From the NCBI GenBank assembly GCA_002425405.1, contig DIME01000172.1, positions 2,495-36,885 on the forward strand: DNA of 34,391 bases, in the 5' to 3' direction. Every line of letters starts with the position of its first letter. The stretch's first letter is position 1. The position numbers were made by a program, and so were the translations under genes. Positions 24,786 through 32,694 of this stretch are shown here, piece after piece. Source of the stretch: Candidatus Accumulibacter vicinus (lineage in GTDB: Bacteria; Pseudomonadota; Gammaproteobacteria; Burkholderiales; Rhodocyclaceae). Below the pieces are notes generated by a model. That model was given only the letters and a program-made list of their open reading frames with translations. It was not told the origin of the DNA and made no database searches.

Positions 24786-26195
24786 TTAGCACGGTGAGGG
24801 CAGATGCCCGAGGGACAGCGGGGGAGCCGCCCTCTGCCAGGCGAGCAGCAGTCCGGGCTCCCCCGGAGGACAGGTAAACGCCGCATCGGTACCGATCCCG
24901 GCTACCCAGACCAGGCGCTCACCGCACCACAGCAACGGCAGGCGGAGCCGTTCCCAGGGGGGGATGGCAGCCTCCTGGAAAAGCTTCTTCAGGGTTCTCG
25001 AGGGTCGCTGCGGATCGGGCTGCAGACACTCGCCACCTTGCCGGGAAGTCAGCCGCAAAGACGCGCCGGCGAGCAGTTGACGGTGGATGCCGACACCGGT
25101 AGTCGAGGTGAAGGTGATACGATCAGCCCCCCACGGCAGATCCGCTTCGCCACCCCAGGACACGGCGCCCACGGGAACGTCTGGACGCTGGTGCAGGACA
25201 TGCAATTCTCCCCGGTAGGCATGGATTTCACCATCGGGTGAGCTGATGCAGGTTGCCGAAGCGGCCTCAACCGTCGCCAATTGGCGCAAGGCCTCGTCAA
25301 GCCAGCGCGCCGTGGGCGCACGAAATCCCGCTGACCGCAGCTCCGAACGTAGCAGGTTGCGCGCTCTCGGCGCGCTCAGCGAATTGAAATGGGCCAGACC
25401 AATGCGTCCCGAGGAAGTCGCCACGAGCGCCCGATCGGCCTGTGCCAGGTCTTCGAGCAGCAGCGCGGCTTCGGCAAAGTGGCGCCCGGCACGCACCAGC
25501 GACTCTGCCGCACCGGGAAACTGCATCTCGATGCGCGGCATCACCTCATGCCGCAAGTAGTTCCGGCGGTAGCGCGAATCGCCATTGCTCTCGTCTTCGA
25601 CCCAGGCCAGCGAGTGCTCTTGTGCGTAACGCGCGATCACCGCGCCTGGCACTTCAAGCAGCGGACGAATCAGCCGCGGACCGCCGCTCTGTCCCCGTTC
25701 GGCAGGCATCCCGGTGGCACCACTGACCCCGGTACCGCGCAGCAATCTGAATAGTACCGTCTCGACCTGATCGTCACGATGATGCGCCAGCGCCAGCCAG
25801 TCTGCAGAACAGCCGCCAAACACCGCATGTCGCAAGCGGCGCGCTGCGGCTTCCAGTCCTTCGGCGCTGCCACGCGGGACCTCGACGCGAACGATTGCGA
25901 GGGGCACGCCGCAACGCTTGCAGAAATCGGTACAGAATTCGGCCCAGGCGTCGGCACTGGCGCTCAGGCCATGATGGACATGCACCGCCGACAACTCGAA
26001 AACCGGGTTCGACGAGTGCAGCGCAGCTAGCGCGTGCAACAGAACCAGCGAGTCGCGGCCACCGGAAAAACCGACGCACAAGCGCGCTGCAGGAGCCACG
26101 CGCGTGCTGAGGAATGTCGAGAGCGTCTGCGGGATCTGCCGCGTGGCTGTCAACTGGGAAAGTTCAGCGCTGCGCCTGCTCGGTGACCCGACCAT
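24786..26195 (-). CDS. tilS: tRNA(Ile)-lysidine synthetase
   Basis: Converts C34 of the CAU-anticodon isoleucine tRNA to lysidine using lysine and ATP, so that it reads AUA. The 469-residue protein has the N-type PP-loop SGGRDS (about residues 44-49), the HVHHGLSASADAWAEFC stretch, and the LAHHRDDQVETVLFRLLRG motif of TilS. RPLLEVPG and a C-terminal substrate-binding domain with GGECLQPDPQRPSRTLKKLFQE and PPWERLRLPLLW follow. The ATG at 26195 overlaps the end of accA by about 30 bases. An internal start cannot be excluded, as the first 25 residues are poorly conserved in the family. Essential gene; accA-tilS order is common in betaproteobacteria. Confidence 0.95.
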   Translation of the reverse strand: MVGSPSRRSAELSQLTATRQIPQTLSTFLSTRVAPAARLCVGFSGGRDSLVLLHALAALHSSNPVFELSAVHVHHGLSASADAWAEFCTDFCKRCGVPLAIVRVEVPRGSAEGLEAAARRLRHAVFGGCSADWLALAHHRDDQVETVLFRLLRGTGVSGATGMPAERGQSGGPRLIRPLLEVPGAVIARYAQEHSLAWVEDESNGDSRYRRNYLRHEVMPRIEMQFPGAAESLVRAGRHFAEAALLLEDLAQADRALVATSSGRIGLAHFNSLSAPRARNLLRSELRSAGFRAPTARWLDEALRQLATVEAASATCISSPDGEIHAYRGELHVLHQRPDVPVGAVSWGGEADLPWGADRITFTSTTGVGIHRQLLAGASLRLTSRQGGECLQPDPQRPSRTLKKLFQEAAIPPWERLRLPLLWCGERLVWVAGIGTDAAFTCPPGEPGLLLAWQRAAPPLSLGHLPSPC

Positions 26196-27132
26196 AGCCC
26201 CTCAGGCGGTCCAGGCGTGCCTTGAGCAGATCGGCTGCCGGCCGCGTCTGCAGTTGCTGCAGCGCTTCCTGCAAGGCCTGCTGGAGATTCTGCGCCATCG
26301 CCTGATGATCACGATGGGCGCCCCCGGCCGGTTCGCTGACGATGCGGTCGATCAAACCCAAGGAGTGCAGCCGCGCCGCGGTGATACCCATGATTTCGGC
26401 TGCTTCACTCGCTTTTTCGGCACTCTTCCAGAGGATCGACGCACACCCTTCCGGGGAAATCACCGAATAGGTCGAGTACTGCAGCATCTGCACCCAGTCG
26501 CCGACGCCGATCGCCAGCGCTCCCCCAGAGCCCCCCTCACCAATGATGGTGACGATGATCGGCACTTGCAATTCCGCCATCACATAAAGATTGCGTCCGA
26601 TGGCCTCGGACTGGCCACGCTCTTCGGCATCGATGCCAGGATAGGCGCCCGGCGTGTCGATGAAGGTCAGCACCGGAATGCGGAACTTTTCGGCCAGGCG
26701 CATCAGCCGCAAGGCCTTCCGGTAGCCCTCCGGGCGTGGCATGCCAAAGTTGCGGAAGATCTTCTCCCTGGTATCTCGCCCCTTCTGGTGGCCGATCACC
26801 ATCACCGGATCACCCTTCAAGCGTGCCAGGCCGCCGACGATCGCGTGATCGTCGGCAAAAGCCCGGTCCCCGTGCAGTTCCTCAAAGTCGGTGAAGATCA
26901 GACGCAGGTAATCGAGCGTGTAAGGCCGTTGTGGATGCCGTGCCACCTGGCAGACCTGCCAGGCCGAAAGTCGGTCATAGATCTCCCGGATGAGGTTCTG
27001 ACCCTTCTGTTCGAGGCGCGTGATGGCATCGGAAATATCGACGGCAGAATCCTCCTGCGCAGCGCGCAGCGATTCGATCCGTTCCTCGATCCTGGCCACG
27101 GGCTGTTCAAAGTCGAGAAAACTGGTTTTCAT
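26164..27132 (-). CDS. accA: Acetyl-CoA carboxylase carboxyltransferase subunit alpha
   Basis: With AccD, transfers the carboxyl group from biotin to acetyl-CoA to make malonyl-CoA for fatty-acid synthesis. The 322-residue length is typical. The N-terminal MKTSFLDFEQPVARIEERIESL is the family's opening helix. The crotonase-like core shows FRNFGMPRPEGYRKALRLM, FIDTPGAYPGIDAEERGQSEAI and IVTIIGEGGSGGALAIGVGD. The C-terminal ILWKSAEKASEAAEIMGITA also fits. It is followed by tilS with a short overlap, and preceded by the glycosylase gene with a 94-base gap. The ATG at 27132 lacks a clear Shine-Dalgarno. Confidence 0.97.
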   Translation of the reverse strand: MKTSFLDFEQPVARIEERIESLRAAQEDSAVDISDAITRLEQKGQNLIREIYDRLSAWQVCQVARHPQRPYTLDYLRLIFTDFEELHGDRAFADDHAIVGGLARLKGDPVMVIGHQKGRDTREKIFRNFGMPRPEGYRKALRLMRLAEKFRIPVLTFIDTPGAYPGIDAEERGQSEAIGRNLYVMAELQVPIIVTIIGEGGSGGALAIGVGDWVQMLQYSTYSVISPEGCASILWKSAEKASEAAEIMGITAARLHSLGLIDRIVSEPAGGAHRDHQAMAQNLQQALQEALQQLQTRPAADLLKARLDRLRGYGRVTEQAQR

Positions 27133-27226
27133 CTAAGGCAGTCTGAAATCATGCTGATCTGAAAGCGCCCTATTCTAACCTGAAAGGTCCTCCCGCCGCC
27201 TCGTTGAGGCGTGCTGGCGTGCCGGT

Positions 27227-27847
27227 TCAGTATTCGACGGGTAGCGGATCGAGGCTGCGCCAGAGATACCAGGTCGCCACCGAACGCCACGGCCGCCAGC
27301 GTTCGCCGTACTCGGCAAGCAATCGCCGCCCCGGCCGTTCTCCAGCACAATAGTGAATGGCCACGGCTTTCTGCAGGCCGAGGTCATCGAGGGGAAATAC
27401 GTCTGGACGCAACTGATTGAAGATCAGGAACATCTCGGCGGTCCACACGCCAATGCCGCGCACTGTAGTCAATTCTGCAGTGATCTCGGCATCGCTCATC
27501 GTCGTCCAGCGATCAGGGTGAATCTGTCCACCGTCGAAATGGCGCGCGAGATCCACCACATACTCGACCTTGCGCGCCGACAGTCCGCAGCGACGCAGCG
27601 TCGCGGCTTCAATGGCAAGCACTGCGGCCGGGGTCACCGCCGGCGGCATGGCGGCGAGAAAGCGCGCCCAGACACTGTCGGCAGCCTGCACGGAAATCTG
27701 CTGACCGACGATCGACCGCAGCAGGGTCACGAAGGGGTCACCACGCGAAACCAGCGCGGTTCCGGCAAAACGCCCAACGAGGGTGGCCAGTACCGGGTCG
27801 AGCATTGCGAGATCTGCAGAGGCCTGATGCCAGTAGCCAGGGGTCAT
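27227..27847 (-). CDS. DNA-3-methyladenine glycosylase (short AlkA type)
   Basis: Base-excision repair enzyme that removes alkylated purines. The 206 residues correspond to the HhH-GPD core of AlkA without its N-terminal domain (E. coli AlkA has 282). SIVGQQISVQAADSVWARF opens the fold. The helix-hairpin-helix is LTTVRGIGVWTAEMFLIF, and the catalytic aspartate lies in VFPLDDLGLQKA. The end, ERWRPWRSVATWYLWRSLD, is the usual closing helix. It lies upstream of accA on the same strand, an arrangement seen in related betaproteobacteria. The range of bases it excises cannot be judged from sequence. Confidence 0.93.
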   Translation of the reverse strand: MTPGYWHQASADLAMLDPVLATLVGRFAGTALVSRGDPFVTLLRSIVGQQISVQAADSVWARFLAAMPPAVTPAAVLAIEAATLRRCGLSARKVEYVVDLARHFDGGQIHPDRWTTMSDAEITAELTTVRGIGVWTAEMFLIFNQLRPDVFPLDDLGLQKAVAIHYCAGERPGRRLLAEYGERWRPWRSVATWYLWRSLDPLPVEY

Positions 27848-27961
27848 TGAAGAAGGATAATGATCATCACAGATCGGCAGCGTGCGGCACCATGATTATG
27901 GCCTGGCGAATCAACGGTCCAGCCGAGTGCCACAGTTGCCAGCTGCGGTCATGCCCTTCGT

Positions 27962-28465
27962 TCAAGCCCTTTTCCGTTCTTTTTCGCGGGCTTTGGCCTT
28001 GCGGCGGCTCGCGTCGATCTCGGGCGGGCGGTAGACGAGAACCGGGATGCTGGAGTGGGTCAGCACCCGGTAGGTTTCACTGCCGAGGAGCAGCGACGAC
28101 AGACCGCCGCGGCCATGTTTGGACATGAAGATGAGATCGCAGTTATGGTCCTCGGCGGCGTTGATGATCGCCTCCCAGGGGCTCTCACTCACCACCGCGA
28201 GCGCCGTGCACGCAACCCCGGCGTCCTTGCACAGTTTCTTGATGAAACCGAGATATTCCTTGGCCTTCCCTTCGGAACCCGAAACCATCTGCGCGAGCAC
28301 GGCGGGCTCGACCATGCTGCCATAGCTCTCCGATTCCTGTCCGGGATGCTTGGCATACAGAGCAGTGATGGTGGCATTGGCCGCCTTGGCAAAGTCAACC
28401 GCGCGTTGTGCGGTATCTCGGGACAGTTGGCTGCCATCGGTCGGCAGCAAGATATGCTGAAACAT
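27962..28465 (-). CDS. Universal stress protein (UspA family)
   Basis: A 167-residue single-domain Usp. It starts MFQHILLPTDGSQLS, the usual first strand and Asp, and ends the fold with FMSKHGRGGLSSLLLGSETYRVL and SIPVLVYRPP. The G-x-G-x(n)-G-S ATP-binding pattern is present, so it should be of the ATP-binding type. A short basic tail (ASRRKAKAREKERKRA) extends beyond the normal end. AGGGAG lies about eight bases before the ATG. It stands alone, 114 bases from the glycosylase gene and 222 from the anion transporter. Stress protection is known for the family; nothing here tells which stress. Confidence 0.92.
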   Translation of the reverse strand: MFQHILLPTDGSQLSRDTAQRAVDFAKAANATITALYAKHPGQESESYGSMVEPAVLAQMVSGSEGKAKEYLGFIKKLCKDAGVACTALAVVSESPWEAIINAAEDHNCDLIFMSKHGRGGLSSLLLGSETYRVLTHSSIPVLVYRPPEIDASRRKAKAREKERKRA

Positions 28466-28687
28466 CCTCGTTCTCCCTCGGGTTGGCGGTATTCAATAGC
28501 CATTGGCGCGCGTGATGAAAGCCCATTTTCATTCAGATTCCTTGCAAACACTGCAGATCCCTCTGAAAAAGTCGTTCGTGTTTCGCTGCGGAGGTATCGA
28601 CCCGGCACATCCGCTCGGAACTACAGAACAGACCCGCCCACCATCGATCTGATGATGCCGGAGGTGGAGCAGTGGCTCCCAGATTAC

Positions 28688-30904
28688 CTATTCCTGCATG
28701 GCCATCAGTTCCTTGTCGGCATAGCGCAGGCGCAAGGCCAGCACCTTGGCAAGTTCCTCGACCAGGGTACACGCCAGACGTTTGTGCTCTTCCCTGAGAG
28801 TGATGAACTGCTCGCGCTGGAGGACGAAGAGTTCGGTATTTTCGAGCGCAGTCGCATCGTTGAGGCGGGTCATCTGCGACAGGAAAGCCATGCCGCCGAA
28901 GAAGTCGCCGCGCCCGTAGGTCAGCGCGTGGTGGCCGCCTTCTTCGACAGGGCTCGGCAGCGTGATGCGGACTGCGCCCTTGCGAATCAGATAGAGCTCG
29001 TTGCCAGGGTCGCCAAACGCGTACACCTTCTCGTCCTTGGCCAGCGAGCGTCGCTGCAAGGCTGCTTCCAGGTCGATCAGGGTCTCTTCCTTGTGATCCT
29101 TGAAGAGTTCGAGATCCTTCAGTTCCAGTGCCGTCACTTCGGTTGTCGGCACGGTACTCTGACCCTGGTCAAGTATCTGGTCCTCAACCCACTCGACGGC
29201 GTCATCGAGTTGACCGAATACCTTGACATGGTCGGTCATCGTCGTCAGTTCCATCTGGTCGAAGAACTCGGCAATATTCCGGCCATTCGGCAGGGTATGC
29301 GACAGGCTGCTGAAGATCAGGAAAGCATTGCGTTCGATCAGCGAATCACGTATCTGACTCAAGAGATGCACCGCCGTTACATCGACCGACTGTACGCGCC
29401 GCATGTCGAGTACGATGTACTTGCGTTTGCCGAGTTCCGGTTCCAGTGCCGTGTACAACTGGTCCTTGGTGCCGAAGAAAAGGCTGCCCTGCAACTCGAG
29501 AATGACCGACTGGTAACCCTCCTTTTCGAGGATGGCCATGTCCTTGCGCAGGCGCACTCGCTTCGAAAAACGGCTACCGCCGTCCATCTTGCGGCGAATC
29601 ACCGTACTGCTCAGTTGTTCTCGGATGAACAGGAACATCGCCAGGGCGATGCCGACGCCGGAGGCGGCGATCAGGCTGTAACCGACCGCCACGGCGACCA
29701 CCGCCACGATGACGATGAAATCCATCAGGGTCCACGGCGACTCCAGCAGATGCAGGCTGTGCCGATCGATCATGCGGATGCCGACGACGATCAGGATGCC
29801 GGCCAGCGCTCCTACCGGAATCCAGGCGATGAACGCCCCCAGGGCGAGAAAGGCGATCAGGGACATGATCCCTTCGACGACCCCGGAGACGCGGGTCTGG
29901 CCACCACTTGCCAGATTGACCAGCGTCGCCCCCATCTGACCAGCGCCGGGCATGCCGCCGGCACAGGCCGAAGCGACATTGCCAAGACCCTGTGCGATCA
30001 ACTCGCGGTTGGAATCATGGCGGCTGCGGGTCAGGGCATCGAGAACGACGGCGGTTTTCAGAGTGTCGATCGACAGCAGAACGGCCAGCGTAAAAGCCGG
30101 TCCGAGCAGACTGCCGATCTGGCTCAGCTTGAGTTCGCCGATTTCCTGCCAGCGGCCGGTGATCGCCTCGAACATGCTTGACGCCGTTCCCCCCAGCGGG
30201 CCGATGATCAGCTTGTTGCCTTCGACGACCAGCAGCGACTCGTCGACCGTGGCCAGTCCGAAATAGGTCAGCACCCCGGCCAACAGGCCGAGAATGGCCG
30301 CAGGCACGACGCGCGTGAGCATCGGTGCGGTGACCATCACCCCGGCCGTCACGGCGCCAATGAGCGCGCTCTGCCACTGCCACATTTCCGGTGAACTCAG
30401 TGCCCGCCACCACGCCGTACCACCGGGAGCCCCCAGGAGTTTCGGGATCTGACTGCCGATGATGATCAGACCAACACCGGTCAGATAGCCGCTGACTACC
30501 GGAAACGGAATGTACTTGATCAGGCTCCCGATCCCCATGAAACCCAGCATCAGTTGCACCAGCCCTGAAACCAGGCCGAGCGCGGTCAACATCAGTACGA
30601 TCGACGGCGCAGCCACGCCATGCTGTACGAGTTCAATCGCAAAAGCCGAGAGAACCGCCGCAGCCGGAGCACACGGCGCCGTAATCAGGCGGTTGGTTCC
30701 CCCCATTGCTGGGGCCAGCAAGCCAAGCGCGGTGGCTCCGAGAATCCCGGCCAGGGCACCCAGGCCGGCGTATGCCGGGCCGATCGAGGCGTAGATGGTG
30801 ACGCCAAAAGCGATTGCCGACGGCAGAGCGACCAGCATCGCAGCCAACCCTCCCCAGAAATCGCCGACCAGCTTGTCATTCTTGAACTTGATTGCCAGTT
30901 CCAT
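28688..30904 (-). CDS. SulP-family anion transporter with STAS and cyclic-nucleotide-binding-like domains
   Basis: Inner-membrane transporter, 738 residues in three parts. Residues about 10-430 form the SulP membrane domain with 10-14 hydrophobic helices (GGLAAMLVALPSAIAFGV, GYLTGVGLIIIG, ACAGGMPGAGQMGATLVNLASGGQTR). A STAS domain follows at about 465-575 (SVILELQGSLFFGTKDQLY, LDMRRVQSVDVTAVHLL). The C-terminal domain at about 600-725 resembles the CAP/cNMP-binding fold (FGDPGNELYLIRKGAVRI). Its phosphate-binding cassette reads FFGGMAFLSQMTRLNDAT: the usual Glu of FGE is Gly and the Arg is not in its normal spacing, so canonical cAMP binding is doubtful. The substrate (sulfate, bicarbonate or other anion) is not predictable. 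The hairpin at 30997-31024 separates it from the upstream genes. Confidence 0.93.
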   Translation of the reverse strand: MELAIKFKNDKLVGDFWGGLAAMLVALPSAIAFGVTIYASIGPAYAGLGALAGILGATALGLLAPAMGGTNRLITAPCAPAAAVLSAFAIELVQHGVAAPSIVLMLTALGLVSGLVQLMLGFMGIGSLIKYIPFPVVSGYLTGVGLIIIGSQIPKLLGAPGGTAWWRALSSPEMWQWQSALIGAVTAGVMVTAPMLTRVVPAAILGLLAGVLTYFGLATVDESLLVVEGNKLIIGPLGGTASSMFEAITGRWQEIGELKLSQIGSLLGPAFTLAVLLSIDTLKTAVVLDALTRSRHDSNRELIAQGLGNVASACAGGMPGAGQMGATLVNLASGGQTRVSGVVEGIMSLIAFLALGAFIAWIPVGALAGILIVVGIRMIDRHSLHLLESPWTLMDFIVIVAVVAVAVGYSLIAASGVGIALAMFLFIREQLSSTVIRRKMDGGSRFSKRVRLRKDMAILEKEGYQSVILELQGSLFFGTKDQLYTALEPELGKRKYIVLDMRRVQSVDVTAVHLLSQIRDSLIERNAFLIFSSLSHTLPNGRNIAEFFDQMELTTMTDHVKVFGQLDDAVEWVEDQILDQGQSTVPTTEVTALELKDLELFKDHKEETLIDLEAALQRRSLAKDEKVYAFGDPGNELYLIRKGAVRITLPSPVEEGGHHALTYGRGDFFGGMAFLSQMTRLNDATALENTELFVLQREQFITLREEHKRLACTLVEELAKVLALRLRYADKELMAMQE

Positions 30905-30996
30905 AAATCCAGGCCCCTCTTCGGTCCCGCATCAACACATCTCGCAACAGACCAGAAGACGGCCTGCACGAGCCAAGCGACGCCCTTTCCAGCAAA

Positions 30997-31024
30997 GTGG
31001 CCCAGGCTACGCAGCCTGGGCCAC
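30997..31024 (-). terminator. Perfect 12-bp hairpin upstream of the SulP gene
   Basis: GTGGCCCAGGCT (30997-31008) and its exact complement (31013-31024) enclose the loop ACGC. On the minus strand the stem is followed by CTTTG, a weak T tract. It lies about 130 bases after the stop of the second PhoU-like gene and 92 before the SulP start, so it probably ends the PhoU-like transcript. A protein-binding or leader role for SulP is possible. Confidence 0.6.
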
Positions 31025-31151
31025 ACGCGATGCTGCGACGAATCTGACACGGATGGTTCTTGTCCAAATCCTTGTTCAGCGCAAGGCCGGACCCCGGCAA
31101 TGGACCACCGGATCAGGAACGGCCTGCTCAGCTTTGACCGCGATAAAGGAC

Positions 31152-31868
31152 TTAGTGCGTTTCTCCGGCATCGACAGTTGGCAGACCCGCCCGGAAGCGA
31201 GCTCGCAGCCCCTGGTCAATACCTTCGGCCTGGTCCGCCACGCGGTCGATCTCCTCGACGAGTTGCGCCAGCGGCAGCTTCACCTCGAGATCGAGGCTGT
31301 CGTCGGCAAAGATCTTTCTGAGGATCTGCATCGAGAGACGGTCTGCCTGATTTTCGTACCAACTGACGCCTCGCTCTGCCTTGCCCGGCGATGGTTGTTC
31401 CCACCACAGCAACGACGGCCGATAGCTTTCGACCAACACATCAACCGCGGTGCACACCTCATCGGTCAGTTCCTGAACATCCGCAACCAGATTCGCAGGC
31501 ACATAGCGGTGGGGACTGGAAAACCCCGATTCGATGGCAAAACCGGTGATCTGCCGCTTCATGTCCTTGAGCAAGCGGCTCACGCCGTTCAGCGGGTCGA
31601 TCATTCCGCACACCAGATTCCCCAGTGCCGATTGCGGGTGTATGCGGGTCTCGAATTTCTGTTGCAGGTCGTCGAGCAGGCGCAGGTGATCAGAAAGCTT
31701 TCCGGCGTGCCGCCAGCATGCCCCTTCCGATTCGCTGTTCAGGTAAGCGTCTACCGCTTCCCGGAAAATCGCCGTTGCGTCAGCGATGGCATCCAGATAG
31801 CTGTCGAGATCGCTTTCGATAGAACGCGAGGTGACGGACCTTGACGCAGCTTGCACTTGAGTTTCCAT
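31152..31868 (-). CDS. PhoU/DUF47-like all-helical protein, second of a pair
   Basis: A 238-residue, almost wholly helical protein resembling the DUF47/PhoU fold, whose members assist phosphate transporters or bind metal clusters. The clearest likeness is the C-terminal bundle WYENQADRLSMQILRKIF followed by LAQLVEEIDRVADQAEGIDQGL, which follows the family pattern of an E/N-x-x-A-D helix and a D-x-x-A-D-x-A-E helix. The N-terminal part (DSYLDAIADATAIFREAVDAYL, HPQSALGNLVCGMIDPL) fits the same layout. The frame is open upstream to 32099, but AGGAG seven to eight bases before the ATG at 31868 fixes the start. A terminator precedes that ribosome-binding site. No Pit or Pst gene adjoins. Function uncertain. 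Confidence 0.65.
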   Translation of the reverse strand: METQVQAASRSVTSRSIESDLDSYLDAIADATAIFREAVDAYLNSESEGACWRHAGKLSDHLRLLDDLQQKFETRIHPQSALGNLVCGMIDPLNGVSRLLKDMKRQITGFAIESGFSSPHRYVPANLVADVQELTDEVCTAVDVLVESYRPSLLWWEQPSPGKAERGVSWYENQADRLSMQILRKIFADDSLDLEVKLPLAQLVEEIDRVADQAEGIDQGLRARFRAGLPTVDAGETH

Positions 31869-31889
31869 GATGACTTCTCCTGCCTGAAA

Positions 31890-31922
31890 TAAAAAAACTG
31901 CCACCTGACCCGCTGGTAGGCA
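31890..31922 (-). terminator. Intrinsic terminator between the two PhoU-like genes
   Basis: On the minus strand TGCC-T-ACC pairs with GGTGGCA around a nine-base loop (one bulged base), and seven T residues follow after two bases. It lies 58 bases after the stop of the upstream PhoU-like gene and just before the ribosome-binding site of the downstream one. It should reduce read-through, giving unequal expression or an attenuation point. Confidence 0.65.
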
Positions 31923-31980
31923 ACTTGCCCTCAGCGGCCGGTACTTCTTGAAATGCGCGCCTGTCAGCGGGCCACAAACA

Positions 31981-32685
31981 CTATTGCGGCAAGCGGGCAG
32001 GACTGACGGCCCCGTAAAGTCGCCGCGACCATACTTTGAGAATGACGCCGGCCCTAGAAAGTTCGCGAGCGATGTCGTAGAGATTTTCGTACAGACCATT
32101 CAGCCGGCACGAACGATCCGGAGAAACTCCCGATGGCGAAGTCCGGTGCCACCCCTCGGCGGCCGCCACCTCCCGCTGGTCGTCGAACGTCCGCCAGCAA
32201 ACCAGCGCACGCTGGCTGGCGATGGCCGCATCGGCATCGAACTCGGCAACGGTTGATCCATTAGCCAGCCGGGTGTAGCCATGCCGCAGGCTCTCGATCG
32301 CTTTCCGAATCACCCCCATCATCTGGAAGACGGTGGCGTCCGGGTTTGAGCCCCCCGAAAGGCAGTCGCGAGCGGTCCGGATCAGCACGGCTGCCGCCCG
32401 ATCCAGGGCTTCCATGGTCGAACGAATCTCTTCAAGTCCGGAATGCGGGAGTGAATCAACGACCGCCTGATGCCGCCGCTGCAGTTCCTGCCGGTGCTGC
32501 TCCAAATCGATCAGGCGCAGCGAATGCGCCGATTCCTTCCCCTGCAACACATCTGCAACAACTCTCGCCAGATTCACGATCATCCTTGCCTGTTGGTCGA
32601 TCATGCTGAAAAAGTCCGGGGTATCGGCCGCACCCACGGACGAACGGACTCTACTCACAACTTGCGATACGGCGATGGTGGTCAT
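31981..32685 (-). CDS. PhoU/DUF47-like all-helical protein, first of a pair
   Basis: A 234-residue helical protein that follows the DUF47 plan. DFFSMIDQQARMIVNLARVVADVL is the opening helix. LIDLEQHRQELQRRHQAVVDSL stands where the family has its LE..AD metal-site helix, and LYENLYDIARELSRAGVILKVW is the closing helix. Several of the acidic metal ligands of true PhoU (E/D-xxx-D) appear altered to Q/H/R, so metal binding is uncertain. A GTG at 32694 is possible, but AGGTG six bases before the ATG at 32685 favours the latter. It shares only the fold, not close identity, with its downstream neighbour. A sigma-54-like promoter lies about 115 bases upstream. Function unknown. Confidence 0.6.
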   Translation of the reverse strand: MTTIAVSQVVSRVRSSVGAADTPDFFSMIDQQARMIVNLARVVADVLQGKESAHSLRLIDLEQHRQELQRRHQAVVDSLPHSGLEEIRSTMEALDRAAAVLIRTARDCLSGGSNPDATVFQMMGVIRKAIESLRHGYTRLANGSTVAEFDADAAIASQRALVCWRTFDDQREVAAAEGWHRTSPSGVSPDRSCRLNGLYENLYDIARELSRAGVILKVWSRRLYGAVSPARLPQ

Positions 32686-32694
32686 GGCATTCAC

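Noticed and set aside
28055..30181. Plus-strand open frame of 708 codons opposite the stress protein and SulP genes
   Set aside because: Spans two well-supported minus-strand genes and the gap between them; composition is typical of an antisense shadow.
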